This document shows positions 33,182-45,253 of a DNA stretch of 64,000 bases, one piece after another. The stretch comes from Costus lasius (taxonomy: Eukaryota; Streptophyta; Magnoliopsida; Zingiberales; Costaceae). The stretch lies in assembly GCA_027563935.2 (NCBI GenBank), contig CM050449.1:90434371-90498370 (forward strand), given 5' to 3'. The notes beneath the pieces were generated by a model, which searched no databases, had not been told where the DNA came from, and saw only the letters and a program-made list of their open reading frames with translations. The position numbers and the translations under genes are program-made. How positions within the stretch are numbered: the first letter of the stretch is position 1; each line of letters begins with the position of its first letter.

Positions 33182-34747
33182 TAATGTCATTCATTTTTAT
33201 AGTATTTATACTATGCTTTTTCTGCAAAGTCTCTCTTGTTTCTATCTTATTTCTCTTCATTTTGATTTAAATTTTTGTAATTGTTCAAAATCTTCACCCC
33301 TATTCACTTTTATCACATTTCAAGGGAAAATGACTAGATTTTGAAAGATTTGAGTGCATGAATGGATTCTAGATGTCAAGATGATGCCACCTAACAAATT
33401 TCATGCAAATCAGAGCAAGTTCAAAAATTATGATCTACCCATAATTATCATCACGGCCGTAATTTCTAGGAAGACTTCTGAAGAAATTACAGTCTGCTAG
33501 TGATTTTTATCATGACCATAATTCCTCTGTGCAAAATTCATAAAATTGTTGAGAGGATTATGGCTTGCCCGTGATTGCAATGACGGCCATGATTCATTCA
33601 GCATTTTTTTTGATGATTTTAACTTAGAAGATTATCGTCTGCCTGTGATTTTCATCATGGCTATAATTCTCTTGGACTATCTGCCCCAGCCTTTGATGAC
33701 AAGATTATGGCACGGCCGTGATCATAATCATGGATGTAATAACTTCTGCCAGTCACAATTTCTCTCACGTTTCTTTCTCGATTTGGCTCGTTTTCGAGCC
33801 AAAATTTTGGGAAAACTTATTTAGAAGGTTCCTAAGGTTATTATCTAGCTTTGGAATGATTTTGGAGGATTTTTCGCAAGGATTCACATGGAAATCAGTC
33901 AGGTGGTGAACATAGGGCAACTCAGGTGGCATCGATTTTCTCACCAGAAAAGCTCTATTCTTTGGCCGACTGGCATCGATCTTCACGAGGGAGCCCTTAA
34001 TTTCATCTCCTTTGTGGATTCTATATTTATTTTACTATTTTTCAGTCAAGAGCATGTATTTTCATTCTGATATACTTAAGAACATGTTAGCATAAACTTT
34101 ATTTCGGGATTAGGGCATAGCCCTCAGTGATTTCATGATCCAATTGATAATTTTTGTCTATTGAAGTTATTATTATGCTTGATCTGATTATTGTTGCATT
34201 TATTGCATGTTTATATTGGCCATGATTTACATATTTTTAAACGTCGCATGATGTACTAAAAGGCAAATGCGATGTCGGATCTGCAATTTTTAGACAGGTC
34301 AATTCGATCCCAAAAGTAGTTCAAATCGATCTGAGAGAATTTTATTTAGATTTGTCAAGAGCTTATTTGGTTTTTTTCGAGTTAATAACCACGAAAATAG
34401 GGGATTAACTCGGGGAGACACCGGGTCGTGCCATAGAAAGGGGACAATATGTACATTCAGACAGGTCCCCTTGAGCACGTAAGACCCTTCTTTAGATGAA
34501 TTTTATTCGTAGGATTATTTGATACAAAATTGTGAACCCGAAATCCTAATTTCTCATCATTTGATTACTCCTCCGTTTCGTTCCTTAGTCTTTTTCAGTA
34601 ACTTACTTCAGTTAGGTCTTAAATTCAACCCATTTCTAAATCATCTAGCTAATAATCCGAAGATAAGTTGGTACTTGGCTATTGGTCTCTGTGGGACGAT
34701 ATTATTATATTACTTCGATAGGCTGTGCACTTGTGGTGAACCCATCA
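33182..34747 (+). mobile_element. solo LTR of the element B family, inside remnant F
   Basis: 1566 bp, starting TAATGTCATTC (TGATGTCATGC in element B) and ending CCCATCA. Flanks GAAAC (33177-33181) and GACGC (34748-34752) fit a decayed target duplication, because the F reading frame (LGKL then LPSQPKV) joins across it. It contains the same phrases as the B LTRs, including gggattaactcgg and gggcatagccct, and several CACGGCCGT palindromes near 33440-33730. Confidence 0.82.
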
Positions 34748-36119
34748 GACGCTCCCTTCTCAACCAAAAGTGAATCCAAGGGAGCACTGTAATGTAATCA
34801 TGATGCGGAGTGGGAATCGGTTGGAAGATCCAAAGATGGATAATCAGGATGATGGGGAAAGGGAGTCAAAAAACTTGAGGAAGGAGACTCAACATTCAGA
34901 AGGAATACCAGTAGAGAAGGAGGTTGAGCATGAGCTTGCATACGTTCCACCACTACCCTACAAGCCTCTTGTACCCTTTCCTCAACTATTGGCCTAGGTG
35001 AAATTGGACAAGCAATTTGACAAGTTTTTGGAGGTGTTGAAGAAACTTTAAATTAATATACCTTTCACATATGCACTCTGACAGATACCCACGTATGCCA
35101 AATTCTTGAAGCATATTCTTTCCAATAAGAGAAGAATAGAGGAACATGGGATGGTAGCACTAATAGAACAATGTAGTGCAATCATTCACAACAAGCTGCC
35201 ACCCAAACTAAAATATCTTGGAAGTTTTTTCATACTGTGCAGGATTGGGAACATGCCATTCAAACGAGCACTTTGTGACTTTGGGGCTAGTGTCATTCTT
35301 ATGTTTTTATCTCTTTTTGAGAAGTTGGATATGGGTGATCTCAAACCAACTTCTATAGCCCTTCAGCTCACCGATCGATCTGCACATCATCCTGTTGGGA
35401 TTGTAGAAGATGTACCTATCAAAGTTGGTGTATTTTTTGTTCCAGCTAACACTATCATCTTGGAGATGTATGAAGATGCAATATTACTTCTCATACTAGG
35501 GAGACCATTCCTTGCTACAGCCGAAGCTGTAATAAATGTTAAAAATGGAAAGCTATCATTAAACATTAGTGAGAATAGCTTAGAATTTGACCTTTATGTT
35601 GGCCTTAAAAAACCATCTTTTTAGGGTTGTGTTGTAGCATCAATGTGCTAAAAGAGGATGCTCTCGACCTAATTGATGAAGTGGACCCTCTTGAGGATTA
35701 ATTATTGAATAATGTTGAAAATCTTGACAGTCCAATGAAGGAGGAGGTGTCTGCTTATACAGAGTTGTTGGATGATAGCCCTAGAATTGATCTAAAGAAA
35801 ATTCAAGGAGTGGAACTTGAAGATAAAACACAGAGGGTTATAGAAAAGGTGCACATAGAGCTAAAGTCTTTGCCTAGCAAATTGCTATATGAGTTGCTTG
35901 ATGCTGACTCAACTTGTCCTGTGATCATCAGTTCTAATCTGAATAAAGTGGAAATCAAAAGATTGCTCAACAAGTTTCGTCTCCATAGAAAAGTGATCGG
36001 GTATTCATTAGCAGATATCACTAGAATAAACCCCTCTATTTGCATGCGCAAAATTTTCTTGGAGAATGGAAGTAAGACTTCTGTGGAATATCAATGACGG
36101 TTAAACCTGAATATGAAGG
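34748..36119 (+). pseudogene. gag-protease linker, protease and RT start (remnant F)
   Basis: Phrases in order: NPREHCNVIMMRSGNRLE; AYVPPLPYKPLVPFPQLLA; FLEVLKKL; the frame 35106-35624 with YAKFLKHILSNKRRIEEHGMVAL, CRIGNMPFKRALCDFGASVILM (protease; DFGAS turn plausible) and LILGRPFLATAEAVINV; then the linker 35705-36097 ending RINPSICMRKIFLENGSKTSVEYQ, the start of RT. Stops and a frame change interrupt it. It is cut at 36119 by copia element E, and the rest of RT is not found downstream. Confidence 0.85.
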
Positions 36120-38067
36120 TGTTGGTGTATATGCCCTAGGACCTAGTATTGGTCCATTATTGTACTACTTGAGTTGGATATTTATATATCTTTCTAGCAT
36201 TGTCATTATCATTATTTGCTTACATCTGCGATCATGTACTTATATGATAATGTCCCTGGAGACATATTGGATCTGTGCTCAAATGATTGTCCCCAGTCGA
36301 TGTACCTGAGTGGATATGGGACAGCTCTAGTACTTGTGAGACTGGTATATGGGCTGGTTAGGCACAAGGTGCTAATGCAGACATATGGGTATATCAGTGG
36401 TGGAAATACTGGATAGACCCGCTGTGAGGTAATGACTTGGTGTCATGAGTTATCATCACAAGTGATAGGAGATACATTGATCTCTTGACTTGAGGTCATT
36501 GACCATTCTATATGGTTAGGGATATGCTTTGATACAACCTAACACCTCACCGTAGTTGGGAGGTAATAACGATTGTCATTGAGCATGTCACGACCCATAT
36601 AAGAAGGTCAATGGACGGACAGAGGATTTGCCCCTTCCTAAGGGAAGCTTGATATCCATGGAGCTCCTCTATGGTTCTATGACTGAAAGTGTATGGCCAT
36701 ACCTAGGTGAGAACTTGATTTAGTCATAGCCATGTAATTGGGTGAAAACAAGTGGTGACACACTTGTCCAATCGGATATCAGTTCGGTAAAGAGACTGTA
36801 ATACATCTGTACCTAGTCGCGATGATGGGGATGTCGATGTCGATATCCATTCCAATGACCTGGGTAGCAGCTATGCACTGCTAGGTGCCACTCATTGCTT
36901 GTGGTGACAATTGGTCAGCACTGCCAGTGTCAGAAGAACCTATAAGGTCACACACCTTGATACTCGAGTTCTCGTATTGATCGGGAAGCCTTATAATTGA
37001 GTTATTGGATAACTCGGATCTATTTGGGAGATTTCATCAGCGCCAATGGGCCTGATGAGATGGAAGAATGTTATTGGAGCCAAACTCCATTTATGACAGG
37101 TTGACCCGTATTTGACCATGGTTGATCATATTTGGATTAGGGTTGCATTGGATTGGATCCAAGTGCTTAATCAACCCATCTAATGAAGTTTGGGCTAGCT
37201 CATTACCCAATAAGGCCCAATAACAAGTTGTCATGAAGAAGCAATGGGCTAAAAAGGTATAATGGGGAGAAATCTCCACCCCATTGGCACCTAGGGGCAT
37301 AATGGGGTGGAGTGGGCAAATTTGCTTCATTATGGAAGTAAATTGCGCCTAGCCCTTGTTCCCTTGATGGTATGAATGCCTTTTAGGCATGTCTTGGGCT
37401 GATATGGTGTTTGGGCAATTATGGATAGGTTGAATGAGGTTTATGGTAAAATATTGGAGACTTTCCTTGCCTCAAACCTCCTCATCCTAGCTATACACTT
37501 ATCATGATCCTAGCCATTGCCCTAACCGCCTCTTGCCCTATAAAATTTGCCCTAGCTGCCCCCTTCTCTTGAGTACAATTCCTTGGAGGCGTGAACACAA
37601 AGAGGGGCGAGAGCAAGGGCTAGTGGCATAAGCTTCTTCTTCCATCAAACCCTAGCCGCAAGAGTCTTCTTCCTTTCCTCTTCTTGGCGCAAGTGAAGGA
37701 AGCTCTTGGTGACAATCTCCTCTTCCCTTCTTCTTCATTGGCGCTTGGACCTTGGAGGTGGCGCTTGCTTTGAAGAAGGAGCACAAGGCTTGGATCTTCT
37801 TCTCGAGGCTAGCACCGAGCGTGGAAGAAGAGGACTCGAGGAATCTGTGTGTGTGAGACTGCAGAGGGCGCATGTCTGGGCGCCTACCTCGACATCGGCC
37901 TCATCTTACTATAAGGTATTTTCTATCTCATCGTGTCAACTCTCTCGCATGTGATCTTCACTGGGTTTTTGGGACTGGCTTGTTTCAGGAACATTATTCC
38001 ACTGTGCAATGTATTTGTGTTGATATGACTCTGAAAAATTGTAAAATGTCCCCGGGGTTTCCCAATA
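36120..38067 (+). repeat. 5' LTR of element E (1948 bp)
   Basis: It starts TGTTGGTGTATATGCCC and ends GGTTTCCCAATA; L has CCCAACA, so the final CA has mutated to TA. It is collinear with L over the whole length and is followed directly by the primer-binding site. Confidence 0.9.
37539..37545 (+). promoter_or_regulatory. possible TATA box of the E LTR
   Basis: TATAAAA about 530 bp before the LTR end, followed by pyrimidine-rich sequence. Its position fits the U3/R boundary. This is sequence resemblance only. Confidence 0.4.
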
Positions 38068-38068
38068 G

Positions 38069-38079
38069 TGGTATCAGAG
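38069..38079 (+). promoter_or_regulatory. primer-binding site of element E
   Basis: TGGTATCAGAG, one base after the LTR, complementary to initiator tRNA-Met. The base after it is T rather than the usual C. Confidence 0.88.
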
Positions 38080-39732
38080 TGACTTGCGAGACTCGAATGA
38101 TGTAATTTCATGCTTTTCCATGCTCACATGCCATATCTCAATTTTTTAAAATTGCATGATCACATGGCGAATGATTTTTCTAAGTAGGAAAAATTAGGGT
38201 TTCTTGTTCCTATCATCTTGTCAATCTCTTTTGGATTTTTGGGTTATTTTTCTTGCTTGATTTAAAGATCAAAGACGCACGTAGTTTTGTCAAGTAGGAC
38301 GGGCATTATGTCTTCGGACTGGCCGGGTCTCTTGATCTGACAAAATTGCTAGCCGAAAGGATCTATGAAATCATCATGAAAAGTTAATCGCGAATAACCA
38401 AAAGATTTGTGATAAGAAGATGAGGAAAAAAGACTTGTTTTATGAAAAAGTAAAATTTCAGATTTTATGTTTTTCATGAGCATGTAGAATTGCATGAGTA
38501 AATACCTTGGTTGTGCATAATGTTGTGGTCATGAGTCAAGCCCCTTTGCATCCCAGTGATGTATCCTTGTGAGGCCTGCGTGCCGCTTTTCTTTTTGCTT
38601 TTAATAAAGAAGAAGATTAGGGTAGCGCATGTACTTGGAGATTGGCGCATGCTTGAAGCCTGCGCACCTTGCTTGGTGGCGCAAGAAGCTTCTTCAAAGA
38701 TGGCGCATCCTTGCATGGGGGCGCAAGTTAGGGTTTGGCTGAGCCTTGTGCTTGTGTGTTATCCCTCTTGTGGCTTGCTTGATGGCGCACCTTCCCTGGA
38801 GGAAGACCATGACATTGGCCGAACCTTGGGGGTGTTCCGCTAGGGTTTGAGAGCTAAACCATGACGAGAAGGACCTTGGAGCCAACCTTGAAGACCAAGC
38901 TAGAGGTCGGCTAGGCTAGGTCTAGTTCTAGGGGCTTTAATCCTAGGTCAAGAGTTGAACCTCCTTTTGGCATGGGTTGGTTCAGTGTCTTGAATAGGCT
39001 ATGATCACATCATTCTTTTTACTACTTTCCTAATCTACTAAAGCATGCCTGTGATGTTTTATCGTTATGTTATCACTATAGGGTTGCATGCCTGTATTGT
39101 TATACATAAGATAAAACTGATGAGACCTCAAAAACCCTCATTCAAAATATCAAGTCTAGTAGCCTTCTAACGCATAGCCCTCACTAAGCTATCGATCAGT
39201 GGAGTTGGGAATTGTTTCCCACCCTCGTGGGACACACCCACTTATCTTTAGAAAGTGCATGGTGGCAATGGTTTCCCCAATCTAGTTTTAACCTAGGCGT
39301 GCCTTCACAAGGAAACTTGTTGGCCCTGGGCATAACAGTTAGGAATGGACTTGACTAGATTTTCATATGTGTTGGGCACATGATGAAACTCTAGAGGCAT
39401 CATTGAGAGGTTAGGGTTTCATGTTGTATCCAGCCCTCGCTGGACATGAAATGCCTAGACTATCTTAACAAGGGGAGTTGCTTGGAGCAACCGGCCGGCG
39501 AGCCCACCTTAAGAAGCATGGGTCACTTTGTGCATCTCATCCCACCCTCGTGGGACGCGAAGCCTCATGTGGAATAAGGATCTCATCTCACTAGGAAATC
39601 TTAAATTTCCCGATTGACTTTGTGGGTTGTCAATTCGATTAAAAATAGTGGGAGTCATGATCATTTAAAACAAATCCAGTTTAAATGATTCGAAATAGTA
39701 TTAATCCGTTGTTTCTTGGTTGTTGTAGAACA
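38080..39732 (+). other. 5' leader of element E with three hairpins
   Basis: An untranslated 1.65-kb leader. It holds three hairpins: 39217-39232 (TCCCAC-CCTC-GTGGGA), 39429-39444 (TCCAGC-CCTC-GCTGGA) and 39540-39555 (TCCCAC-CCTC-GTGGGA). The second has a further outer stem, TTTCATG (39417-39423) with CATGAAA (39445-39451), separated on the 5' side by TTGTA. The leader of element D has three hairpins at matching places. Confidence 0.75.
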
Positions 39733-40381
39733 ATGGCTACGAACACTGGCGGATTAACACTGCGATCCCTTTTAGATAAGGATAAGTTGGTTAGAACCAA
39801 CTTTATGGACTAGCATCGGAACTTGAGGATAGCCCTCAAGCTCGAGAAGAAGTTGTATGTCCTTGAACAGCCTCTTCCTGCGGCTCCTCCGCCTAATGCC
39901 CGAGCGGCAGACATGGATGTTTTTAGAAAGCATCAGGATGACTCTTTGGAGGTTGCATGTCTCATGCTAGCCACTATGGCAACTGAACTTCAGGTACAAT
40001 ATGAGGAGCATAACGCTTTTCAGATTATCACTCATCTGAAACAGATGTTCGAGGTTCAGGCTAGAACTGAGAGATATGACACTGCCAAAGCAGTTTTTCG
40101 GTGCAAGTTGTCTGAAGGTGCACCAGTGAGACCCCACGTTCTCAAGCTGATTGGGAATGTGGATCATCTCAGGAGATTAGGGAATGCCATAGACAACGAG
40201 CTGGTTGTGGATCTTATTCTGCAGTCTCTGCCCCCTAGCTTCAGTCCGTTTATCATAAATTTTAACATGAACCGGATTGATTGCACAAGGGGGGAACAAC
40301 TGAATATGCTCCAAATAGCCGAGCGTGAGATGGGTAAGACCAAACCCAATTCTGTTCTTTTGGTCCCTACAACCAAAAGAT
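39733..40381 (+). pseudogene. gag of copia element E
   Basis: The start MATNTGGLTLRSLLDKDK is at 39733. A TAG near 39811 interrupts it, then 186 residues are open to 40383, matching element D gag over LKLEKKLYVLE, DDSLEVACLMLATM, KQMFEVQARTERYD, LILQSLPPSFSPFIINFNMN and LNMLQIAE. A frameshift near 40380 breaks the link to the zinc knuckle. The knuckle itself reads FFHCGEQGHWRRDC, so its first Cys has become Phe. Confidence 0.88.
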
Positions 40382-41815
40382 AAAGAAGAAGGGTAAGGCA
40401 CGTGCTAAGGGCAGTGCCAGAGGTCCTACCAAGGCACTGAAGAAAAAGGCAAAAAAGTCAAAGGAGCAGAGGTTTTTCCACTGTGGCGAGCAGGGTCACT
40501 GGAGGAGGGACTGCAAGCAACTTCAGAATGAGGAGAAGAAAGGCTTGGCCTTAGCTTCTAGCTCAGGTATTTATGTTACTGAAGTTAACCTTTCTACTTC
40601 TATTTCATGGGCATTGGATATCGCATGTGGAGCTCATATTTGTACAAATATGTAGGGGCTCAAGAAAAGTAGATCGGTGCGGCCTAGAGAGATTGACCTA
40701 CGAGTTGGAAATGGGGCACATGTTGCTGCTGTTGCTGTAGGAGTTTTGACTCTCTCCCTGCCTTCTGAACTTCAATTAGAGTTAGATAATTGTTATTATG
40801 TACGTTCACTTACTAAGAACACTGTATCCATTCCTTGCTTAGCAAAGAAGGGATTTAAGTTTGAAATAAATAAGAACTCTTGTTCTTTTTCATTTGCAAA
40901 TATGTTCTATGGGAAGGGTACTTTGTGCAATAGTCTATATGTGTTAGACATGGATAACTCTATTTGTAACATAAATAGTAAAACAACAAACTGAGTGGTT
41001 CAGTTCATGCTTTCCTATGGCATTGTCGATTAGCCCATATAAACAAGAAAAACTCCATGCAAATAGGTTGTTAGATTCAAGTTCCTTGGAGGAATTTGAT
41101 ACTTGTGAACCTTGTTTATTAGGAAAAATGACAAAAGCGCCCTTCACCAAGACTGGTGAGAGGGCAGGAGGTTTATTGGATCTCATACATACTGATGTGT
41201 GTGCGCCATTCAATAAACAAGCTAGAGGAGGGTACAACTACTTCATCATATTTACTGATAACTTCAGTAGATATGGTTATGTCTATTTGATGAGACATAA
41301 ATCTGATCCTTTGAAAAATTTAAGGAGTTCAGGCATGTAGTAGAGAACCAGCTTGGTAGATCCATTAAAGCTCTTCGATCAGATCGTGGTGGAGAGTACC
41401 TAAGCGGTGAGTTCTTTGACTATCTGAGAGAGTGTGGGATCCTATCCTAACTCACTCCTCTTGGAACACCTCAATGGAATGGTGTGTCTGAAAGGAAAAA
41501 TCGAACCTTGTTGGACATGGTTCGGTCTATGATGAGTCATGCAACTCTACCTCCCTCATTCTGGGGGGCATGCACTTGAGACAGCTTCTCTAATACTGAA
41601 TAATGTTCTATCTAAGAGTGTCTCAAAGATTCCATACGAGGTATGGAGTGGGAAATGCCCTAATCTCACTTTTATCAGGATTTGGGGATGTGAGGCATAT
41701 GTCAAACGTCAGGATTCTAGCAAACTAGAACCTATATCTGATAAATGCGTGTTTGTGGGGAAGAAATCAAAGGGAATTACTTCCCCATGTCCCAAAAGAA
41801 GTTTAAGCTAGCATG
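40382..41815 (+). pseudogene. protease and integrase of copia element E, truncated
   Basis: Zinc knuckle remnant, then SWALDIACGAHICTN (protease; D-I-A where D has D-T-A), a TAG, then EIDLRVGNGAHVAAVAVG. Integrase follows with LIHTDVCAPFNKQARGGYNYF, RSDRGGEYL and NGVSERKNRTL, which carry the catalytic D, D and E. After KIPYEVWSGKCPN and RIWGCEAYVK the frame decays, and homology to element D ends near 41815, before RT. Confidence 0.88.
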
Positions 41816-42848
41816 GTAGAAAGATTACAATAATCCATAGTTTAGAGGGATCAAAATCGAAGAGAAAGATGAAATTACTAAACACAGCACGGCTATAATT
41901 TCCATTACAGCCGTAATTTCCGCGTGAACAGTAGTCGGTGGCGTGCTTGTGTTGATTTCTCCTCCGATCGACTTCCTTTCACTCTGAAACTTCTAGTGTA
42001 TCTTCTCCTCCTCTATGCGTAGCTTCCCTTCAAATTTCACAGCCGGAGATGCACTGTACACTTCCCGGCTGCGAACCCTAAGGCGACAGTGAAAATCATG
42101 ATTTCTCCCTCGACAGTGGATGAAAATTAGGGGTTTTTGTCTGTGTGTCTTCTCCTCCGTCTAAACTCTTCTTTTGCATCTTACGGATCTTCAATTTTTT
42201 GCCTGGATCATCCACAATCGATCGCGCAAAAATCGGCTTCAATACGTCTAAAAGAATCGCGTGCCAGGAATAGAATTACGACCGTAATAATTATTATGGC
42301 AGTGCCATAATTTCAGTAAAGTTCTCGGTACAGAAAGCAACCGGAATTATGGTACCATGAAATATATTATGGCAGTGCCGTATTTTCATCAAATCTTTCG
42401 GCTGAAAAATCGACTCAAAATATGGCCCGTGAAATCCATTACGGCAGTGCCGTAATTCTTCCAAAACTTACTGTTCAAAATCATCCCAAAATACGGCAGT
42501 ACTGTGGTTTCTTCTGTAAGTGCAGTGAAACCACGGTACCGTAATTTAGATTATGGTAGTGTTGTAATTTAGATTACGGTAGTGCCGTAATTTGCTGTGA
42601 AACTCCAATTTGCATGAAATTTCACATGTAATCTTCTCTTGATGGTGGGAATTCATCCATGCATTTGAATGGCTTGAAAATGCTCAAAAATCATGCCTTT
42701 TTACCAGAAAATCATCAAAAACCAAAAAGAGTGTAGATTCCGCAATATTTGATAAAAAAAAGGCATAAAAATAAGCAAAGTTGTATGAATATGACATAAA
42801 AATATTCATGAAATGGCACAAAATTTTTTATAAATTTTGGTGTCATCA
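41816..42848 (-). mobile_element. LTR-like fragment M, rich in palindromes
   Basis: On the minus strand it starts TGATGACACC at 42848, exactly where the protease frame of remnant J breaks (CTTGCTATAG), so it looks like an inserted LTR with TGATG...CATCA-type ends. The other end is not found, because it abuts truncated element E. Between 42270 and 42595 it holds at least five 19-bp palindromic sites of the form ATTAYGGYAGTGYYRTAAT. Confidence 0.45.
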
Positions 42849-43151
42849 CTATAGCAAGGAAGGGTCTCCCTAGTATGAGAGGTAATCTTGCATCTTCAGA
42901 CATCTCTAGGACAACAAAGTCAGCTAGCACAAAAACTTACCAACTTTTTAGTTTGGGTGGTAGCATGTTCTGAATGATTCCATTGCATTCTTCTGCTATA
43001 GCTACCATCCCATGTTCCTCTATTCTTCTCTTATTGGAAAGAATGTCCTTCAAGAATTTAGCATACATGGGCATCTATGAGAGTGCATTTGTGAAAGGTA
43101 TATTAATATAAAGTTTCTTCAACACCTCCAAAAATTTGCCAAATTGCTTAT
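42849..43151 (-). pseudogene. gag-protease remnant J, downstream part
   Basis: Minus-strand phrases are KQFGKFLEVLKKLYINIPFTNAL, MYAKFLKDILSNKRRIEEHGMVAIAEECNGIIQNMLPPKLK, then after a deletion ADFVVLEMSEDARLPLILGRPFLAI. The deletion removes the protease active-site region. It is interrupted at 43151/48839 by element B inside the codons for LDKQFGKF, and at 42848 by fragment M. Confidence 0.82.
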
Positions 43152-44538
43152 TGATGTCATGCATTTATATAGTATTTTTAGTATGCTTTACCACAAAATA
43201 TCTCTCTTTTCTATCATGTTTTTACTTATTTTGACTTAAATTCTTATTATTGTTCAGAATCTTCACCCCTTTTTGCTTTTGTCATATTTCAGGGAAAATG
43301 ACTAATTTTTTATGGATTTTGAAAGATCTGAGTGCACAAATAGATTCCAGACGTCGAGATAAAGTCACCTACCAAATTTCATTTGAATCGAAACAAATTT
43401 GTAAATTACACCCCACCTGTGATTTTTGACATGGCAATAATTTTCCCAAATTCTTGCGGACAATATTCATAGAAACAATTAGGTCAAGGGTGTGATTTCT
43501 ATCACGGCCATAATTTTTGCCTATGATATATATCACAGCCGTAATTTTGTACTTCAAGTTCAAGTTTGACCTCATTTCTTGCCTGATTTGGCTCATTTTT
43601 GAGCTAAATTTAAAAAAAAACCTAATTTGAAGATAGAGAACTATATAAGCTACCTAAGAAGCGATTATTGGAACTTTTTGTCAGATTTTCAAGGGGAATT
43701 AGATGAAGAAGCGAGATTTTGGGCAAACGGCAGTGATCTTCACTTTCTCACGAGAAAAGCTTTATTTTTTCGATTGGCTGGCATCGATTTTCATCAAGGA
43801 GCCTTGATTCTTATCTTCTTATTCAATTCTATTCCTATTTTGCTAATTTTCTAATAAAAACCTGGATTTTTACAATGTGAGCATGAACACCTTGCTAGCG
43901 TAATTTCATCTTCAGGACTAAGGGCGTAGCCCTCTTTGTTATTATGACTTAATTATTAAATTTCATCTTTTGAAGTAATTTACTTGTGTTCAATTCAATT
44001 ATTGTTTTGTTTATTTACATGTTGATTATTGGCCACAATTTGCATGTTTAAGATGTCGCAAGAAGTACTGAAAGGTGAATTGTGATGTCGGATCTATAAT
44101 TTTTGGACAAGTTGATTTGATCACGAAAGTAGTTCGAATCGACTTGAGGGATTTTTATATGATTTATCAAGAACTCATTGGGTTTATTTTGAGTTGATAA
44201 CCACAAAATTAGGGGATTAACTCAGATAAATACCGGGTTGTACCGCTGAAAGGGGGCAATCTGTACATTTTGATAAATCTCCTTCAACACAGTAAAGCCC
44301 TTCTTAATATTTATTTTGTTAGTAGAGTTATAAGACATAGTGTGGTGAACCCAAAGTCCTGAATTTTCATTATTTGATTACAACCTATTTGTGTTTTTAT
44401 TCTCTCTTAAACAAAATTAAACCCTTTTTCGATTCATCTAGCTAACGACCCTAAGATAGTTGGTACTTGGTCACTGGTCTTTGTGGGACGATATTTATTT
44501 ATTACTTCGATTGGTCATGCACTTGTGGCATCCCATCA
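43152..44538 (+). repeat. 5' LTR of element B (1387 bp)
   Basis: It starts TGATGTCATGC and ends CCCATCA. It is about 100 bp longer than the 3' LTR, the extra part lying just after 43190. It contains CACGGCC/CACAGCC palindromic phrases near 43490-43550. Confidence 0.92.
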
Positions 44539-44544
44539 AGTTTT

Positions 44545-44562
44545 TGGTGCCGTTATCGGGGA
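44545..44562 (+). promoter_or_regulatory. primer-binding site, tRNA-Asp type
   Basis: TGGTGCCGTTATCGGGGA differs at two bases from the 18-nt complement of the plant tRNA-Asp 3' end. Both changes are C-to-T or G-to-A type transitions. Confidence 0.85.
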
Positions 44563-45042
44563 CCAATTTTGCCAATATTGATTCAATCTAAGGATTGCTA
44601 TACTAGATATTTTACTGCATTTTTGTTTTCTTTCATTTTCTTTGAGATTTTTTTATATAATTTTAAAATTTGTAAATACTTTATTTTTTTTCTAGATTTT
44701 TATTTCTTTGGATTTATTTGAAAATTTCATGTTTTCTTTGCTTTATTCTCTCTTGGTTTTTGTGCATGATTCTATAAAAGATTGATTTAATCATGCAAGG
44801 ATGAATTCAGTTTTTTATGAGGATTATGGATGTTTCAATAACTATTCTACTGATTATTAATCTGAGATCCCTCATTGCTTAAACCTATCCTTAGGGCATG
44901 CCTACACAAATGGTAACTTTAACTCATGATCCAGGATGATCTATACTCTAATGCCTATGAGTTGGAATGGAGGAACTAATCAAACTTATTTTATGAGAAC
45001 GATCCCAATCATATCTCTGAACCAAACTTTGGACCACCTCTT

Positions 45043-45134
45043 GAATTTGAAGAATGACAGTTCAATCAACTGAAAAATCCAACCTTGAGAATTTCAAGAA
45101 TGGCAGTTTGATCAACCTGAGAAATCCAACCTTG
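45043..45134 (+). repeat. 46-bp tandem duplication
   Basis: Two 46-bp units starting gaatttgaag and gaatttcaag at 45043 and 45089, each ending aaatccaaccttga, in the degenerate 5' part of the element B internal region. Confidence 0.85.
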
Positions 45135-45253
45135 AGACACTACTTCAGAACTTCAAAGTTTCCTAGACTAAGCACAATGAGGAGTTCACACAAGTTCGTG
45201 AAGCTGCTAAGAATCTGGCATCTAGGATAGAATCTGCTCAAATCCACCAAAGG

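Larger units (their letters stand above)
36120..41815 (+). mobile_element. copia element E, truncated
   Basis: 5' LTR, initiator-Met primer-binding site, a 1.65-kb leader, gag, protease, and integrase up to about 41815. RT, RNase H and the 3' LTR are missing. It is the same lineage as the intact element D and has the same LTR family as solo LTR L. It inserted into the RT start of remnant F (left flank GAAGG, 36115-36119). Confidence 0.9.

Noticed and set aside
36216..36416. Short open frames similar to those at 18855-19243 on the other strand
   Set aside because: Both lie in the shared E/L LTR family; the similarity reflects LTR homology, not a gene.
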